A stretch of 64,000 nt of DNA from CAVTND01 sp963735955 (lineage in GTDB: Bacteria; Pseudomonadota; Gammaproteobacteria; Burkholderiales; Burkholderiaceae_F), in contig CAVTND010000015.1 of NCBI GenBank assembly GCA_963735955.1, positions 42,272 through 106,271 on the forward strand. Direction: 5' to 3'. The notes under the pieces are model-generated. The model was not told where the DNA came from, ran no database searches, and saw only the letters and a program-made list of their open reading frames with translations. Of this stretch, positions 1 through 9,257 are shown piece by piece (position 1 is the stretch's first letter; each line of letters opens with the position of its first letter). Made by a program: the position numbers and the translations under genes.

Positions 1-3000
1 CGGCAACTGGTGCCGTCAGCGACGATCAATGTATCTGCCTCGGCCTGCCGCACAGCCGGCAGCAGCGAAAGCTCGGCCATCTTCATCGAGATGTCGACAT
101 GCGCGGCCTCGTAGCCGAAGCTGCCCGCCATCCCGCAGCAGCTTGACTCGATGACGTCGACCGCCAGATCGGGAATCAGCTTGAGCACCGTGACCGCAGG
201 GTTCAGCGCATCGAAGGCCTTCTGATGGCAGTGGCCGTGCACGAGCGCGCGCCGGTGCGCGATGCGCTTAAGCGGCAACTGCAGGCGCCCCGCGCCGTGT
301 TCGCGCGCCAGGAATTCCTCGATCAGCAGCGCGCGTTCGGCAAGGCGCTGTGCCGGCTCGCCGAGCCCCATGACGAGGAACTCGTCACGCAAGGTCAGCA
401 GGCACGAGGGTTCGAGCCCGACGATCGTTGCGCCGGCCGCCACATGCGGGGCGAGTGCGGCGAGCATGCGCCGCGCTTCACGCTTCGCACTGTCCACCAG
501 ACCAGCCGACAGATAGGTGCGGCCGCAACACAGTGGCCGCGCCGGCTCGGCGTCCGTGCTGGCAGCGCGCGCGATCGCGATCTTGAGTCCTGCGGCGCGC
601 AGCACACCAAGCGCGGCGTGCGCGTTTTCGGGCTCGTGGTAGTTGCTGAAGGTGTCGACGAACAACACGACCTCGGGGGCCTTGTCGCCGGTCTGCGCGG
701 CCGCGCTGCGCAGGAAGGTGTCGCTGCGCCAGCGCGGCAGTGTGCGTTGCGCGGAAAGCCCCATCCACTTTTCCGAGAGTCGCGTCGCGATAGGCAGGGT
801 GTCGCGCAGGTTGGCGAGCCAGGGAAAGCGCGCCGCCCACGGCGCCCAGCGCGGCAGCTGCGCGATCGCGCGCTCCTTGAACGACAGGCCGTGCCTGCGT
901 TGCCATTGATACTGGAACTCGATCTTCATCTTCGCCATGTCGACGCCGGTCGGGCAGTCGCGGCGACAGCCCTTGCAGCTGACGCAGAGGTCGAGCGCTT
1001 CGCGCACAGTCTCGCTCGCGAAGTTGCTCCCATGCTCGCCCCCAAGTTCACCATTCAGCTGCCCAGCCAGCGCAAGGCGCAGCGTGTTGGCGCGGCCGCG
1101 CGTCAGGTGCTGCTCGTCGCGCGTGACGCGGTAGCTCGGACACATGGTGCCGGCGTCGAACTTGCGGCAGTGGCCGTTGTTGTTGCACATCTCCACGGCC
1201 TTGCCGAAGCCGCGCGCCGGATCACCGCCGGTGCCGGGTGGGCTCAGCGTGTCGGCCACCGGGTCGTTCTGAACATCCCAGGCCGACCAGTCGAGCGCGG
1301 TATCGAGCGCCTGCGTCCGATAGCCGGGCGGATAGCGGAACAGCTGCGCATCGTCCATCTTCGACGGGTGGACGATTTTGCCGGGATTCATCAGGCCGTC
1401 CGGATCGAACAGGCGCTTGACGAGCTCGAACGCACGTGTCAGGCGCGGGCCGAACTGCCAGGCGACCCATTCGCTGCGCACCAGGCCATCGCCGTGCTCG
1501 CCGGAGTAGGCGCCCTTGTACTGGCGCACGATAGCGGAAGCTTCCTCGGCGATTGCGCGCATCTTGGCGGCACCATCGCGACGCATGTCGAGGATCGGCC
1601 GCACATGCAGCGTTCCAACCGAGGCGTGTGCGTACCAGGTGCCGCGCGTGCCGTGCTTCGCGAACACCCGGGTCAGACGATCGACGTAGTCAGCCAGGTG
1701 CTCGAGCGGCACCGCGCAATCCTCGATGAAGGACACCGGCTTGCCGTCGCCCTTCATGCTCATCATGATGTTCAGCCCCGCCTTGCGCACTTCCCACAGC
1801 GCCTTCTGCGGCGCCGGCTCGGTCATGCGCACGACCTGGCCCGGCAGGCCGAGGTCAGCGATCAGCTCGACCAGGGCCTCGAGCTGGCGGCGCGGCCCCA
1901 GTGCATCGGCTCCGCTGAACTCGATCAAAAGAATCGCCTGCGGTTCACCGACCACCGCGGCGTCGATCACCGGTCGGAATACCGGGTTGCCACGCGCAAG
2001 TTCGATCATCGTGCGGTCGACCAGCTCGACCGCCGATGGCCCCAGCTTCACGATGTGCTGCGCGCATTGCATCGCGCGGTAAAGCTTGGGAAAACTGACG
2101 ACTCCGAGCGTGCGATGCGCGGGCAGAGGCGCGAGTTGCAGGGTCAGCGCGCGCGTCCACGCCAGCGTGCCTTCGCTGCCGACCAGCAGGTGCGCGAGGT
2201 TGACGCTGCCGTCGGCGGTGTAGGGGCGTTCGCTTTGCGGGTGATAGACATCGAGGTTGTAGCCGCCGACCCGCCGCATGACTTTCGGCACGCGCGCTTC
2301 GATCTCGTCGCGTTCGCGTGTGGCGATCGCGCGCAGGCCTTCGAGCAGTTCGCGCACGCGCGGAGCGCGCATGTCCATCTCGGCTTCCGGCCCGAACCAG
2401 GCATCGGTGCCGTCAGCCAGCAGCGCGTCGATCGCGACCACGTTGTGCACCATGTTGCCGTAGGCGATCGAGCGCGAGCCGCAGGAGTTGTTACCGGCCA
2501 TTCCGCCCAGGGTCGCCTGCGCCGAGGTGCTGACGTCGACCGGGAACCACAGGCCGTGCGGCTTCAGCCAGGCATTTAGCGCATCGAGCACGATGCCGGG
2601 TTCGACGTTTACCGTCATCGCCGCCTTGTCGAAGCTGACGACATGGTTCAACGACTTCGAGTGATCGATGACGAGCGCGGCGCCGACGGTCTGGCCGCAC
2701 TGCGAGCTGCCGGCGCCGCGCGGCAATACCGGCACACGCAGCTCGCGGCAAAGCTCCAGTGCGATGGCGACATCGTCTTCATTGGCCGGCACCAGCACGC
2801 CGACCGGTTCGACCTGGTAGATCGATGCATCGGTCGAGTAACGGCCGCGCGACGCGCGATCGAACAGCACGTCGCCCTGGACTACCCGCCGCAGGCGCGC
2901 TGCCAGCTCATGCTCGGCTTTCGGCCGGTAGATGATCGGTTGGACGTCAGTGAGCTGAGCAGTCGGGCGGCTGAGAGCCGGACGGCTGCTCCTGCGGCGC

Positions 3001-3006
3001 GTTCAT
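1..3006 (-). CDS. FAD-linked oxidase fused to Fe-S/CCG domains (D-2-hydroxyacid dehydrogenase, YdiJ-like), 3' end outside window
   Basis: Predicted to oxidise a D-2-hydroxyacid (glycolate, D-lactate or 2-hydroxyglutarate class) with FAD and pass electrons through Fe-S clusters. Reading leftward, an FAD_binding_4 domain is visible (GGMAGNNSCG), then an FAD-oxidase C-terminal region (YSGEHGDG), a cluster motif CVSCKGCRRDCP near base 960-995, and two Cys-rich CCG motifs (CCGRTYLSAG, CCGMAGSFG). About 980 codons are present and the frame is open at base 1, so only the C-terminal end is missing. The expected start ATG at 3006 (MNAPQ) hits a stop after 19 codons; the main frame takes over at about 2950, so an indel near 2945-2960 is likely. 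It is divergent from the aminotransferase operon and may feed it with glyoxylate or another 2-oxoacid. Family clear, substrate not. Confidence 0.85.
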
Positions 3007-3117
3007 GCAAAGCAATATAACCGCGCTGCGCACGGTCTCCATGCCTTGGGAACCATGTTCGCGTTACGATGGACCGCTCCACCGCGGCTCATGCCGCGCC
3101 GCTACCGAGGCACAACC

Positions 3118-4323
3118 ATGCTCGAGCTCGACAGTCATCCATCGGGACGCCACTTCCTGCAGATCCCCGGACCGACCAACGTGCCGGATCGCGTGCTGCG
3201 CGCGATCGACCAGGCAACGATCGATCATCGCGGCCCGGAGTTCGCGGTGCTCGGCAAGGCAGTTCTGGCGGGCATGAAGAAGGTGTTCCAGACGCAAGGC
3301 GAGGTCGTCATCTATCCGGCGTCCGGCACCGGCGCCTGGGAAGCCGCGCTCGCCAACACCCTGTCGCCGGGCGACCGCGTGCTGATGGCCGAGACCGGTC
3401 ATTTCGCCACGCTGTGGAAGAAGCTCGCCGAACGGCTTCGACTGAAGGTCGACTTCCTGCCCGGCGACTGGCGCCAGGGCGTGGACTCGGCCGAAATCGA
3501 GAAGCGCCTGCGCGCCGATAGCGCGCATGCAATCAAGGCGGTCTGCGTCGTGCACAACGAAACCTCGACCGGGGTGACGACGCGCATCGCACCGATCCGC
3601 GTCGCGATCGATCGCGCCGGCCATCCAGCGCTGCTGATGGTCGACACGATTTCTTCGCTCGCCTCGATCGACTACCGGCACGATGAATGGGGCGTCGACG
3701 TGACGGTCGGCGGCTCGCAGAAAGGCCTGATGCTGCCGCCGGGACTGTCGTTCAACGCGATCAGCGCCAAGGCCCTGGCGGCGGCGACGAATGCGAAGCT
3801 GCCGCGCTCCTACTGGGACTGGAAGGAGATGCTGGCGGCCAACGTGAACGGCTACTTCCCGTACACGCCGGCGACCAACCTGCTGTACGGCCTGCACGAA
3901 GCGCTCGAGATGCTGTTCGCCGAAGGCCTGCCGCAGGTGTTCGCGCGGCACGATCGGCACGCCGAGGCCACCCGCCGCGCGGTGCGCGCCTGGGGGCTCG
4001 AAATCCTCTGCGTGAACCCGGCCGAATACAGCTCGTCACTGACCGCGATCCTGCTGCCCGAGGGGCATAACGCCGACGCCTTCCGCAAGATCGTGCTCGA
4101 ACGCTTCGACATGTCGCTTGGGCAGGGACTGGGCAAGGTGAGCGGCAAGATTTTCCGCATCGGCCATCTGGGCTTCTTCAACGACCTGATGCTGTGTGGC
4201 ACGCTCGCCGGCGTGGAAATGGGACTGGGGCTGGCCGCAGTGCCGCATCGCAAGGGCGGTGTCGACGCGGCTATGGCTTACCTTGCAGAAGCTTCTGTCG
4301 CCACGCTCGCGCACGCGGCCTGA
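3118..4323 (+). CDS. Class V aminotransferase, serine/alanine-glyoxylate type
   Basis: PLP enzyme of 401 residues that should transfer an amino group from serine, alanine or aspartate to glyoxylate. Family signatures are the N-terminal IPGPTNVP, the active-site segment VGGSQKGLMLPPG with Schiff-base Lys202, and the C-terminal region FRIGHLGF. ATG 3118 is chosen because CGAGG lies just upstream and the N-terminus (MLELDSHPSG) suits the family; a longer start at 3046 would add 24 unlikely residues. First gene of a rightward operon leading into a TRAP transporter 77 bases downstream. Class V enzymes annotated serine-glyoxylate aminotransferase also include aspartate-glyoxylate aminotransferases, so the donor is open. 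Confidence 0.88.
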   Translation: MLELDSHPSGRHFLQIPGPTNVPDRVLRAIDQATIDHRGPEFAVLGKAVLAGMKKVFQTQGEVVIYPASGTGAWEAALANTLSPGDRVLMAETGHFATLWKKLAERLRLKVDFLPGDWRQGVDSAEIEKRLRADSAHAIKAVCVVHNETSTGVTTRIAPIRVAIDRAGHPALLMVDTISSLASIDYRHDEWGVDVTVGGSQKGLMLPPGLSFNAISAKALAAATNAKLPRSYWDWKEMLAANVNGYFPYTPATNLLYGLHEALEMLFAEGLPQVFARHDRHAEATRRAVRAWGLEILCVNPAEYSSSLTAILLPEGHNADAFRKIVLERFDMSLGQGLGKVSGKIFRIGHLGFFNDLMLCGTLAGVEMGLGLAAVPHRKGGVDAAMAYLAEASVATLAHAA

Positions 4324-4400
4324 ACGAACATCAAACAGCGCGGCGTGCGAGTCCGAACGCGCCGTGCCCTGGATACAACGGACACCTCAAGGAGACACGA

Positions 4401-5411
4401 ATGACACCGGACTTCGCAACACCTCGCCGTAGGCTGCTCCGCGTTGCCGTCGCCGCCGCCGTTTCCGGCGGATTCCTGCTTGCGGCCGGACCCGCGATCG
4501 CACAGACCGAGATCAAGTTCGGCCATGTCGGTGAGCCGGGGTCGCTCTTCGCCGCGTCGGCCGAGGAATTCGCCAAGCGCGCCAACGCCAAGCTCGGCGA
4601 CAAGGCCAAGGTCGTCGTGTTCGGTTCGAGCCAGCTGGGCGGCGACAAGGAGCTGCTGCAGAAGTTGAAGCTGGGCACTGTCGACATGGCGCTGCCGTCG
4701 ACCGTGATGTCTTCGGAGGCAGATCTGTTCGGCGTGTTCGAGATGCCTTATCTGGTCAAGGACCGCAAGCACATGGGCCGCATCGAAAAAGAGGTCTTCT
4801 GGGCAAAGCTCGCTCCTGAGGCCGAGAAGAAGGGCCTGAAGGTGATCGCGGTCTGGGAGAACGGCTACCGCCACATCACGAACAGCAAGCGTCCGATCAA
4901 TACGCCGGCCGACCTGCAGGGCATCAAGCTGCGCGTGCCCGAGGGCAAGTGGCGCGTGAAGATGTTCCAGACCTATGGCGCCAACCCGTCACCGATGAAG
5001 TTCTCCGAGGTCTTCGCCGCGCTGCAGACCGGAGTGATGGACGGGCAGGAGAACCCGTTCACGCAGATCTACAGCGCCAAGTTCCAGGAGGTGCAGAAGT
5101 ACCTGTCGTTGACCGGGCACGTGTACACGCCCGCGTACGTGACCGTCGGCTCGAAGAAGTGGGAGACACTGCCGGCCGACGTGCGCAAGATCCTCGAGGA
5201 CACCGCGAAGGAGACGCAGGCCTTCGTCTACGAGAAGGCCGCGAAGGATGATGAGGACCTGCTCGGCAAGATCAAGGCCGCCGGGGTCGCGGTGAACACG
5301 CCGAACAAGGACGCGTTCGTCGCTGCGTCCAAGCCCGTCTACGAGGAGTTCGCCAAGGAGGTACCGGGCTCGAAGGAGGTCATCGACAGCGCCATCGCGC
5401 TCGGCAAGTAG
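4401..5411 (+). CDS. dctP: TRAP transporter solute-binding subunit, DctP family
   Basis: Periplasmic binding protein of 336 residues that captures an organic acid for the TRAP permease. It starts at ATG 4401 with AAGGAG nine bases upstream. The N-terminus carries an arginine-rich stretch (PRRRLLR) before a hydrophobic segment and an AxA-type cleavage site (AIAQ), so Tat export is possible but Sec cannot be excluded. DctP features are the early IKFGHV strand, the region around residues 160-190 with LRVPEGK, and the conserved ALQTGVMDGQENP that contacts the ligand in this family. The two permease subunits follow three bases after the stop. Neighbouring 2-oxoacid and CoA enzymes suggest a hydroxyacid or dicarboxylate ligand; this is inference. 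Confidence 0.9.
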   Translation: MTPDFATPRRRLLRVAVAAAVSGGFLLAAGPAIAQTEIKFGHVGEPGSLFAASAEEFAKRANAKLGDKAKVVVFGSSQLGGDKELLQKLKLGTVDMALPSTVMSSEADLFGVFEMPYLVKDRKHMGRIEKEVFWAKLAPEAEKKGLKVIAVWENGYRHITNSKRPINTPADLQGIKLRVPEGKWRVKMFQTYGANPSPMKFSEVFAALQTGVMDGQENPFTQIYSAKFQEVQKYLSLTGHVYTPAYVTVGSKKWETLPADVRKILEDTAKETQAFVYEKAAKDDEDLLGKIKAAGVAVNTPNKDAFVAASKPVYEEFAKEVPGSKEVIDSAIALGK

Positions 5412-5414
5412 GAG

Positions 5415-5918
5415 ATGACTTTCCGGTCGTTCCGCCGGGGATACGAGCGTTTCCTCGAGTGGATCTGCATCGCGCTCATGATCGCGCTCGCCGCCGAGGT
5501 GACGGCGGGCGTGGTCTTCCGCTATTCCGGCCACTCGCTCGTCTGGTATGACGAGGTCGCCACCATCCTCCTCGCCTGGGTGACGTTCTACGGCTCGGCG
5601 CTGGCAGTCCTCAAGCACGCGCACATGGGCGTACCCGAAATCGTGAGGATGCTGCCGCCCGGCCCGCGGGTCGCCGCCGCCGTCCTCGCGCAGTTGTGCA
5701 CGCTTGCCTTCTTCGTGCTGCTCGCCTGGGTGGGCTATTCAATCCTCGACGTCCTTGCGGCGGACCAGCTCGTTTCGCTGCCGCAGGTCTCGGTGGCTTA
5801 CGCGATGTCGGCGATCCCGATCGGCGCCGTCCTGTTCGTGGTGGGCCAACTGCTGGTGTTTCCCGAGGCGCTGCGCGAAGCGCGTGGTGAAGTGATGCGC
5901 GCGGAGGAGTCTGCATGA
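5415..5918 (+). CDS. dctQ: TRAP transporter small permease, DctQ family
   Basis: Inner-membrane protein of 167 residues with four predicted membrane segments, at about residues 13-35, 47-65, 85-110 and 130-150, the normal DctQ topology and length. WYDEVATILLAWVTFYG is the typical DctQ signature in the second helix. It starts three bases after dctP and ends overlapping dctM by four bases (ATGA), so the three subunits are translationally coupled. It should dock the large permease and the binding protein. Confidence 0.9.
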   Translation: MTFRSFRRGYERFLEWICIALMIALAAEVTAGVVFRYSGHSLVWYDEVATILLAWVTFYGSALAVLKHAHMGVPEIVRMLPPGPRVAAAVLAQLCTLAFFVLLAWVGYSILDVLAADQLVSLPQVSVAYAMSAIPIGAVLFVVGQLLVFPEALREARGEVMRAEESA

Positions 5919-7198
5919 TCGGCTTCCTCGTCCTGGTCTGCGTGGTCGTGCTGGTGCTGATCAACGTTCCGATTGCCGTGTCGCTTTGCATCGCGTCGGT
6001 CGTTGCAATGCTCGCGACCCAGGGTATCGCGAGCCTGCCCAACGTCCCGCTCGCGCTCTATCAGGGCGCGACCAGCTTTCCGCTGATCGCGATCCCGCTC
6101 TTCATCCTCGCCGCCGCCATCATGAACACCTCGGGGATCTCGCACCGGCTGATCGATTTCTGCCAGGCGCTCGTCGGCTGGATGAGAGGCGCTCTCGCCC
6201 AGGTGAACGTGCTCAGCCACATGTTCTTCGCGGAGATCTCGGGCTCGGCGGTTGCCGGTGTGGCCGCCACCGCATCGATCATCATGCCGGCCATGAAGAA
6301 GCGCGGCTATCCGGGCCCCTTCACGGCCGCGGTGACCTCCTCCACGGCCACGCTCGCGATCATCATCCCGCCGTCGATCCCGATGATCCTGTACGCGGTC
6401 ATGGCGGGCACGTCGGTGGTGCAGATGTTCGTTGCCGGCATCGTGCCCGGCCTGCTTGCAGCGTTCGGCTTCATGGGCCTGTGCTACTGGTACGCGGTTA
6501 GGCACAACTGGCCGGTGGAGGAAATCTTCCAGTGGGGCAAGCTGTGGCGCGCCTTCAAGGAAGCGTTCTGGGCGCTCACGCTGCCGATCATCATCCTCGG
6601 GGGCATCTTCGGCGGCGTGGTCACGGCGACTGAAGGCGCGGCACTTGCTGTCGTCGCGGCTCTCTTGGTGGGCGGCCTGGTCTATCGCGAGCTCGACTGG
6701 GCGCGGCTGCGGGCGGCGATCATCGACGGGACGGTGCAGACCGGCACCGTAATGCTGCTAGTCGCCGCCTCGGCCCTGCTCGGCCTCTACCTCACGGAGG
6801 TGCAGCTTCCGCAACGCATCGCGGCGGCGATGCTCTCCATCACGAGCGAAAAGTGGGCCATTCTCGCGATCCTCAACGTCTTCTTCCTCATCATCGGGAT
6901 GTTCCTGCACTCTGCCGCCGCCATCGTCCTGGTGGTTCCGATTGTGATGCCGGCGGTGACCGCGGCGGGGATCGATCCGATTCATTTCGGCGTGATCGTG
7001 ACGCTCAACCTCGCCATCGGCCAGCAGACGCCGCCCGTGGCGAGCGTCCTGCTGCTCACCTGCTCGATCGCGAAGGAGAGCGTCTGGGACGTCACCCGCG
7101 CGAACATCCCCTTCATCGGGGTGCTCGTGGCCGTACTTCTGCTGATCACCTACGTGCCGGTCGTCACGCTGGGTCTGGTGGACCTGTTCTACAGATAG
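5915..7198 (+). CDS. dctM: TRAP transporter large permease, DctM family
   Basis: Channel-forming subunit of 427 residues with 11-12 hydrophobic segments. It drives Na+-linked uptake of the acid handed over by the DctP protein. Family landmarks are AEISGSAVAGVAATASIIMPAM, ITNPPSIP-like IIIPPSIPMILYAV, and the C-terminal GQQTPPVASVL motif of the substrate/ion site. It overlaps dctQ by four bases (ATGA), and the crotonase gene follows three bases after its stop, so uptake and catabolism look co-transcribed. Confidence 0.92.
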   Translation: MIGFLVLVCVVVLVLINVPIAVSLCIASVVAMLATQGIASLPNVPLALYQGATSFPLIAIPLFILAAAIMNTSGISHRLIDFCQALVGWMRGALAQVNVLSHMFFAEISGSAVAGVAATASIIMPAMKKRGYPGPFTAAVTSSTATLAIIIPPSIPMILYAVMAGTSVVQMFVAGIVPGLLAAFGFMGLCYWYAVRHNWPVEEIFQWGKLWRAFKEAFWALTLPIIILGGIFGGVVTATEGAALAVVAALLVGGLVYRELDWARLRAAIIDGTVQTGTVMLLVAASALLGLYLTEVQLPQRIAAAMLSITSEKWAILAILNVFFLIIGMFLHSAAAIVLVVPIVMPAVTAAGIDPIHFGVIVTLNLAIGQQTPPVASVLLLTCSIAKESVWDVTRANIPFIGVLVAVLLLITYVPVVTLGLVDLFYR

Positions 7199-7201
7199 TC
7201 G

Positions 7202-7981
7202 ATGGGCGAAACCATCCTTGTCGAACGCGACGGATCGATCGCGACCGTCGTCCTCAATCGGCCCGAGAAACTGAACGCCCTCACGCGCGCCATGTGGCAG
7301 CAACTCGGCGACACGATCGAGCGCCTGTCGACCGACGACGACCTGCGCTGCGTGATCGTGCGAGGCGCCGGCGAGAAGGCGTTTTCGCCGGGCAACGACA
7401 TCGCCGAGTTCGCGACGCAACGATCGAACAAGACGCAGGCGATCGCGTACGGCAAGGTCATGCATCGCACGGCCGGAGCGCTGGCGCAATGCCGCCACCC
7501 GCTGGTCGCGCAGATCCACGGCATCTGCGTCGGCGGCGGGCTCGAGATCGCCGCGCTCTGCGACCTTCGCATTTGCGGCACCTCGAGCCGTTTTGGCGCG
7601 CCGATCAAGAACCTCGGCCTGGTGATGGCCTATGCCGAGATGGCGCCGCTGGTACGGCTGGTCGGTTCCAGCGCTGCGCTCGAGATCCTGCTCGAGGGCC
7701 GGATCTTCGACGCCACGGAAGCGAAGGAGAAGGGACTGGTCACGCGCGTGGTGCCGGACGACCAGGTCGCGGCGGAAGCGCGTGCTACGGCTGAGCGCAT
7801 CGCCGCTGGCGCTCCGCTGGTGGCGCGCTGGCACAAGAAGTTCGCTCGCCGACTGGCCGGTGGCGCACCGCTGACGGCGGCCGAACTCGAGGAGTGCTTC
7901 GATTGCTTCGACACCGAGGACTTCCGCATCGGCTACGCGGCCTTCCTTGCCAAACAAAAGCCCGAGTTTCTCGGCAAATGA
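7202..7981 (+). CDS. Enoyl-CoA hydratase/isomerase superfamily protein (crotonase fold), one catalytic Glu absent
   Basis: Acyl-CoA-binding enzyme of 259 residues. The oxyanion-hole segments FSPGNDIAEF (residues 61-70) and CVGGGLEIAALCD (109-121) are intact, and Glu115 matches the first catalytic glutamate of crotonases. The second glutamate, normally in a PExxLG motif, is replaced: the segment reads APIKNLGL with Ile135. Classical hydration needs both glutamates, so it may act as an isomerase, hydrolase or other superfamily reaction. It overlaps the following CoA-transferase by four bases (ATGA), which suggests that they act on the same CoA thioester of the transported acid. Confidence 0.85.
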   Translation: MGETILVERDGSIATVVLNRPEKLNALTRAMWQQLGDTIERLSTDDDLRCVIVRGAGEKAFSPGNDIAEFATQRSNKTQAIAYGKVMHRTAGALAQCRHPLVAQIHGICVGGGLEIAALCDLRICGTSSRFGAPIKNLGLVMAYAEMAPLVRLVGSSAALEILLEGRIFDATEAKEKGLVTRVVPDDQVAAEARATAERIAAGAPLVARWHKKFARRLAGGAPLTAAELEECFDCFDTEDFRIGYAAFLAKQKPEFLGK

Positions 7982-9195
7982 GCACTCCGCATCCGGGTCC
8001 GCTTGCGGGCCTCCGCGTGCTGGAGCTCGCGCAGATCATGGCCGGGCCAACGACCGGAATGATGCTGGCCGACCTCGGCGCCGATGTCATCAAGGTTGAG
8101 AAGCTGCCCGGCGGCGACGATGCGCGCGGCTATCGCGAGCCGCGCGTCAACGGCGTCTCGGCGCCCTTTCTGATGATGAATCGCAACAAGCGCAGCATCG
8201 CGCTCAACCTGAAGCTCGCGCAGGGACGCGAGATCCTGCTACGGCTCGCGCGCGATGCCGATGTGCTGGTCGAAAACTTTCGCACCGGTACGCTCGAAAA
8301 ACTGGGCCTCGGTTACGAGGTGCTCGCCGCGGCAAATCCCGGACTGATCTATTGCGCGCTGACCGGCTACGGCCGCGACGGACCGTACGCCGACAAGGGC
8401 GGCTTCGACCTGATTGCGCAGGGGTTCGCCGGCCTGATGTCGATCACCGGCGAACCGGGCGGCGCGCCTGCCAAGACCGGCAACCCAGTGTCGGATATCA
8501 GCGCCGGCAACCTTGGAGTCATCGGCATCCTTGCGGCCTACGTGCATCGGTTGAAGACGGGGCGCGGTCAATTGGTCGACAGCTCATTGATGGAAGCGGC
8601 CCTGCAGCAGACCTACTGGCATGCCTCAATCCAGTTTGCTACCGGCATCTCGCCCGGCCCGACCGGTTCGGCACATGTACTGACGGCGCCCTATCAGGCG
8701 TATCACGCACAGGATGGCTGGATCAATATCGGCGGCGCCAACCAGGCCAACTGGGAACGCATCGCGGAGGTGCTCGGGCATCCGGAGTGGCGGGCCGATC
8801 CGCGCTTCGCGACCAATACGGACCGCATGGCGAACCTCGGCGCACTCAGCGAGGCGATGAACGCCGTGCTGGCGACGCGGACCAAAGCCGAGTGGCTGGA
8901 CGCACTCGACCAGGCGGGCGTACCGGCCGGCCCGGTCCACAGCATCGGCGAAGCCTTGAATCATCCGCAGACCCTCGCGCGCGGCATGGTGGCCGATCTC
9001 GTGCATCCGCAGGCCGGGCCGACCAAAGCGATCGGCTGCCCCGTGCACTTCTCGGCAACACCGGCTCGCATCGACCGGCCGGCGCCGCGGCTCGGCGAAC
9101 ACACGCGCGACGTCCTGCGCGAGGCCGGGTACAACGACGGCGAAATGGAGCGCCTGATCGCCGACGGCGTGGTTGAAGCCGCGACATCCGGCTAG
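7978..9195 (+). CDS. Family III CoA-transferase (CaiB/BaiF/Frc type)
   Basis: Protein of 405 residues expected to move CoA between a donor thioester and an organic acid. The N-terminal LAGLRVLELAQIMAGPTTGMMLADLGADVIKVE is diagnostic, and the conserved aspartate that forms the acyl anhydride is present in the GGFDLIAQGFAGLMS segment. The length fits the family. ATG 7978 lies inside the stop of the crotonase gene (ATGA), indicating coupled translation. It is the last gene of the rightward operon that began at 3118; the following gene is on the other strand and converges on it. Likely role: activating the imported acid to its CoA ester. Confidence 0.9.
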   Translation: MSTPHPGPLAGLRVLELAQIMAGPTTGMMLADLGADVIKVEKLPGGDDARGYREPRVNGVSAPFLMMNRNKRSIALNLKLAQGREILLRLARDADVLVENFRTGTLEKLGLGYEVLAAANPGLIYCALTGYGRDGPYADKGGFDLIAQGFAGLMSITGEPGGAPAKTGNPVSDISAGNLGVIGILAAYVHRLKTGRGQLVDSSLMEAALQQTYWHASIQFATGISPGPTGSAHVLTAPYQAYHAQDGWINIGGANQANWERIAEVLGHPEWRADPRFATNTDRMANLGALSEAMNAVLATRTKAEWLDALDQAGVPAGPVHSIGEALNHPQTLARGMVADLVHPQAGPTKAIGCPVHFSATPARIDRPAPRLGEHTRDVLREAGYNDGEMERLIADGVVEAATSG

Positions 9196-9257
9196 TTCAT
9201 TCGCGTATTCCTGGGCGTCGGCGCACGACAACTCGTCAGGCGTCGAAAACCCTTCTC

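Noticed and set aside
225..2579. Long open frame of 784 codons on the plus strand
   Set aside because: It is the antisense shadow of the FAD/Fe-S oxidase, whose motifs are unmistakable on the minus strand; high GC at third positions keeps the antisense frame open.
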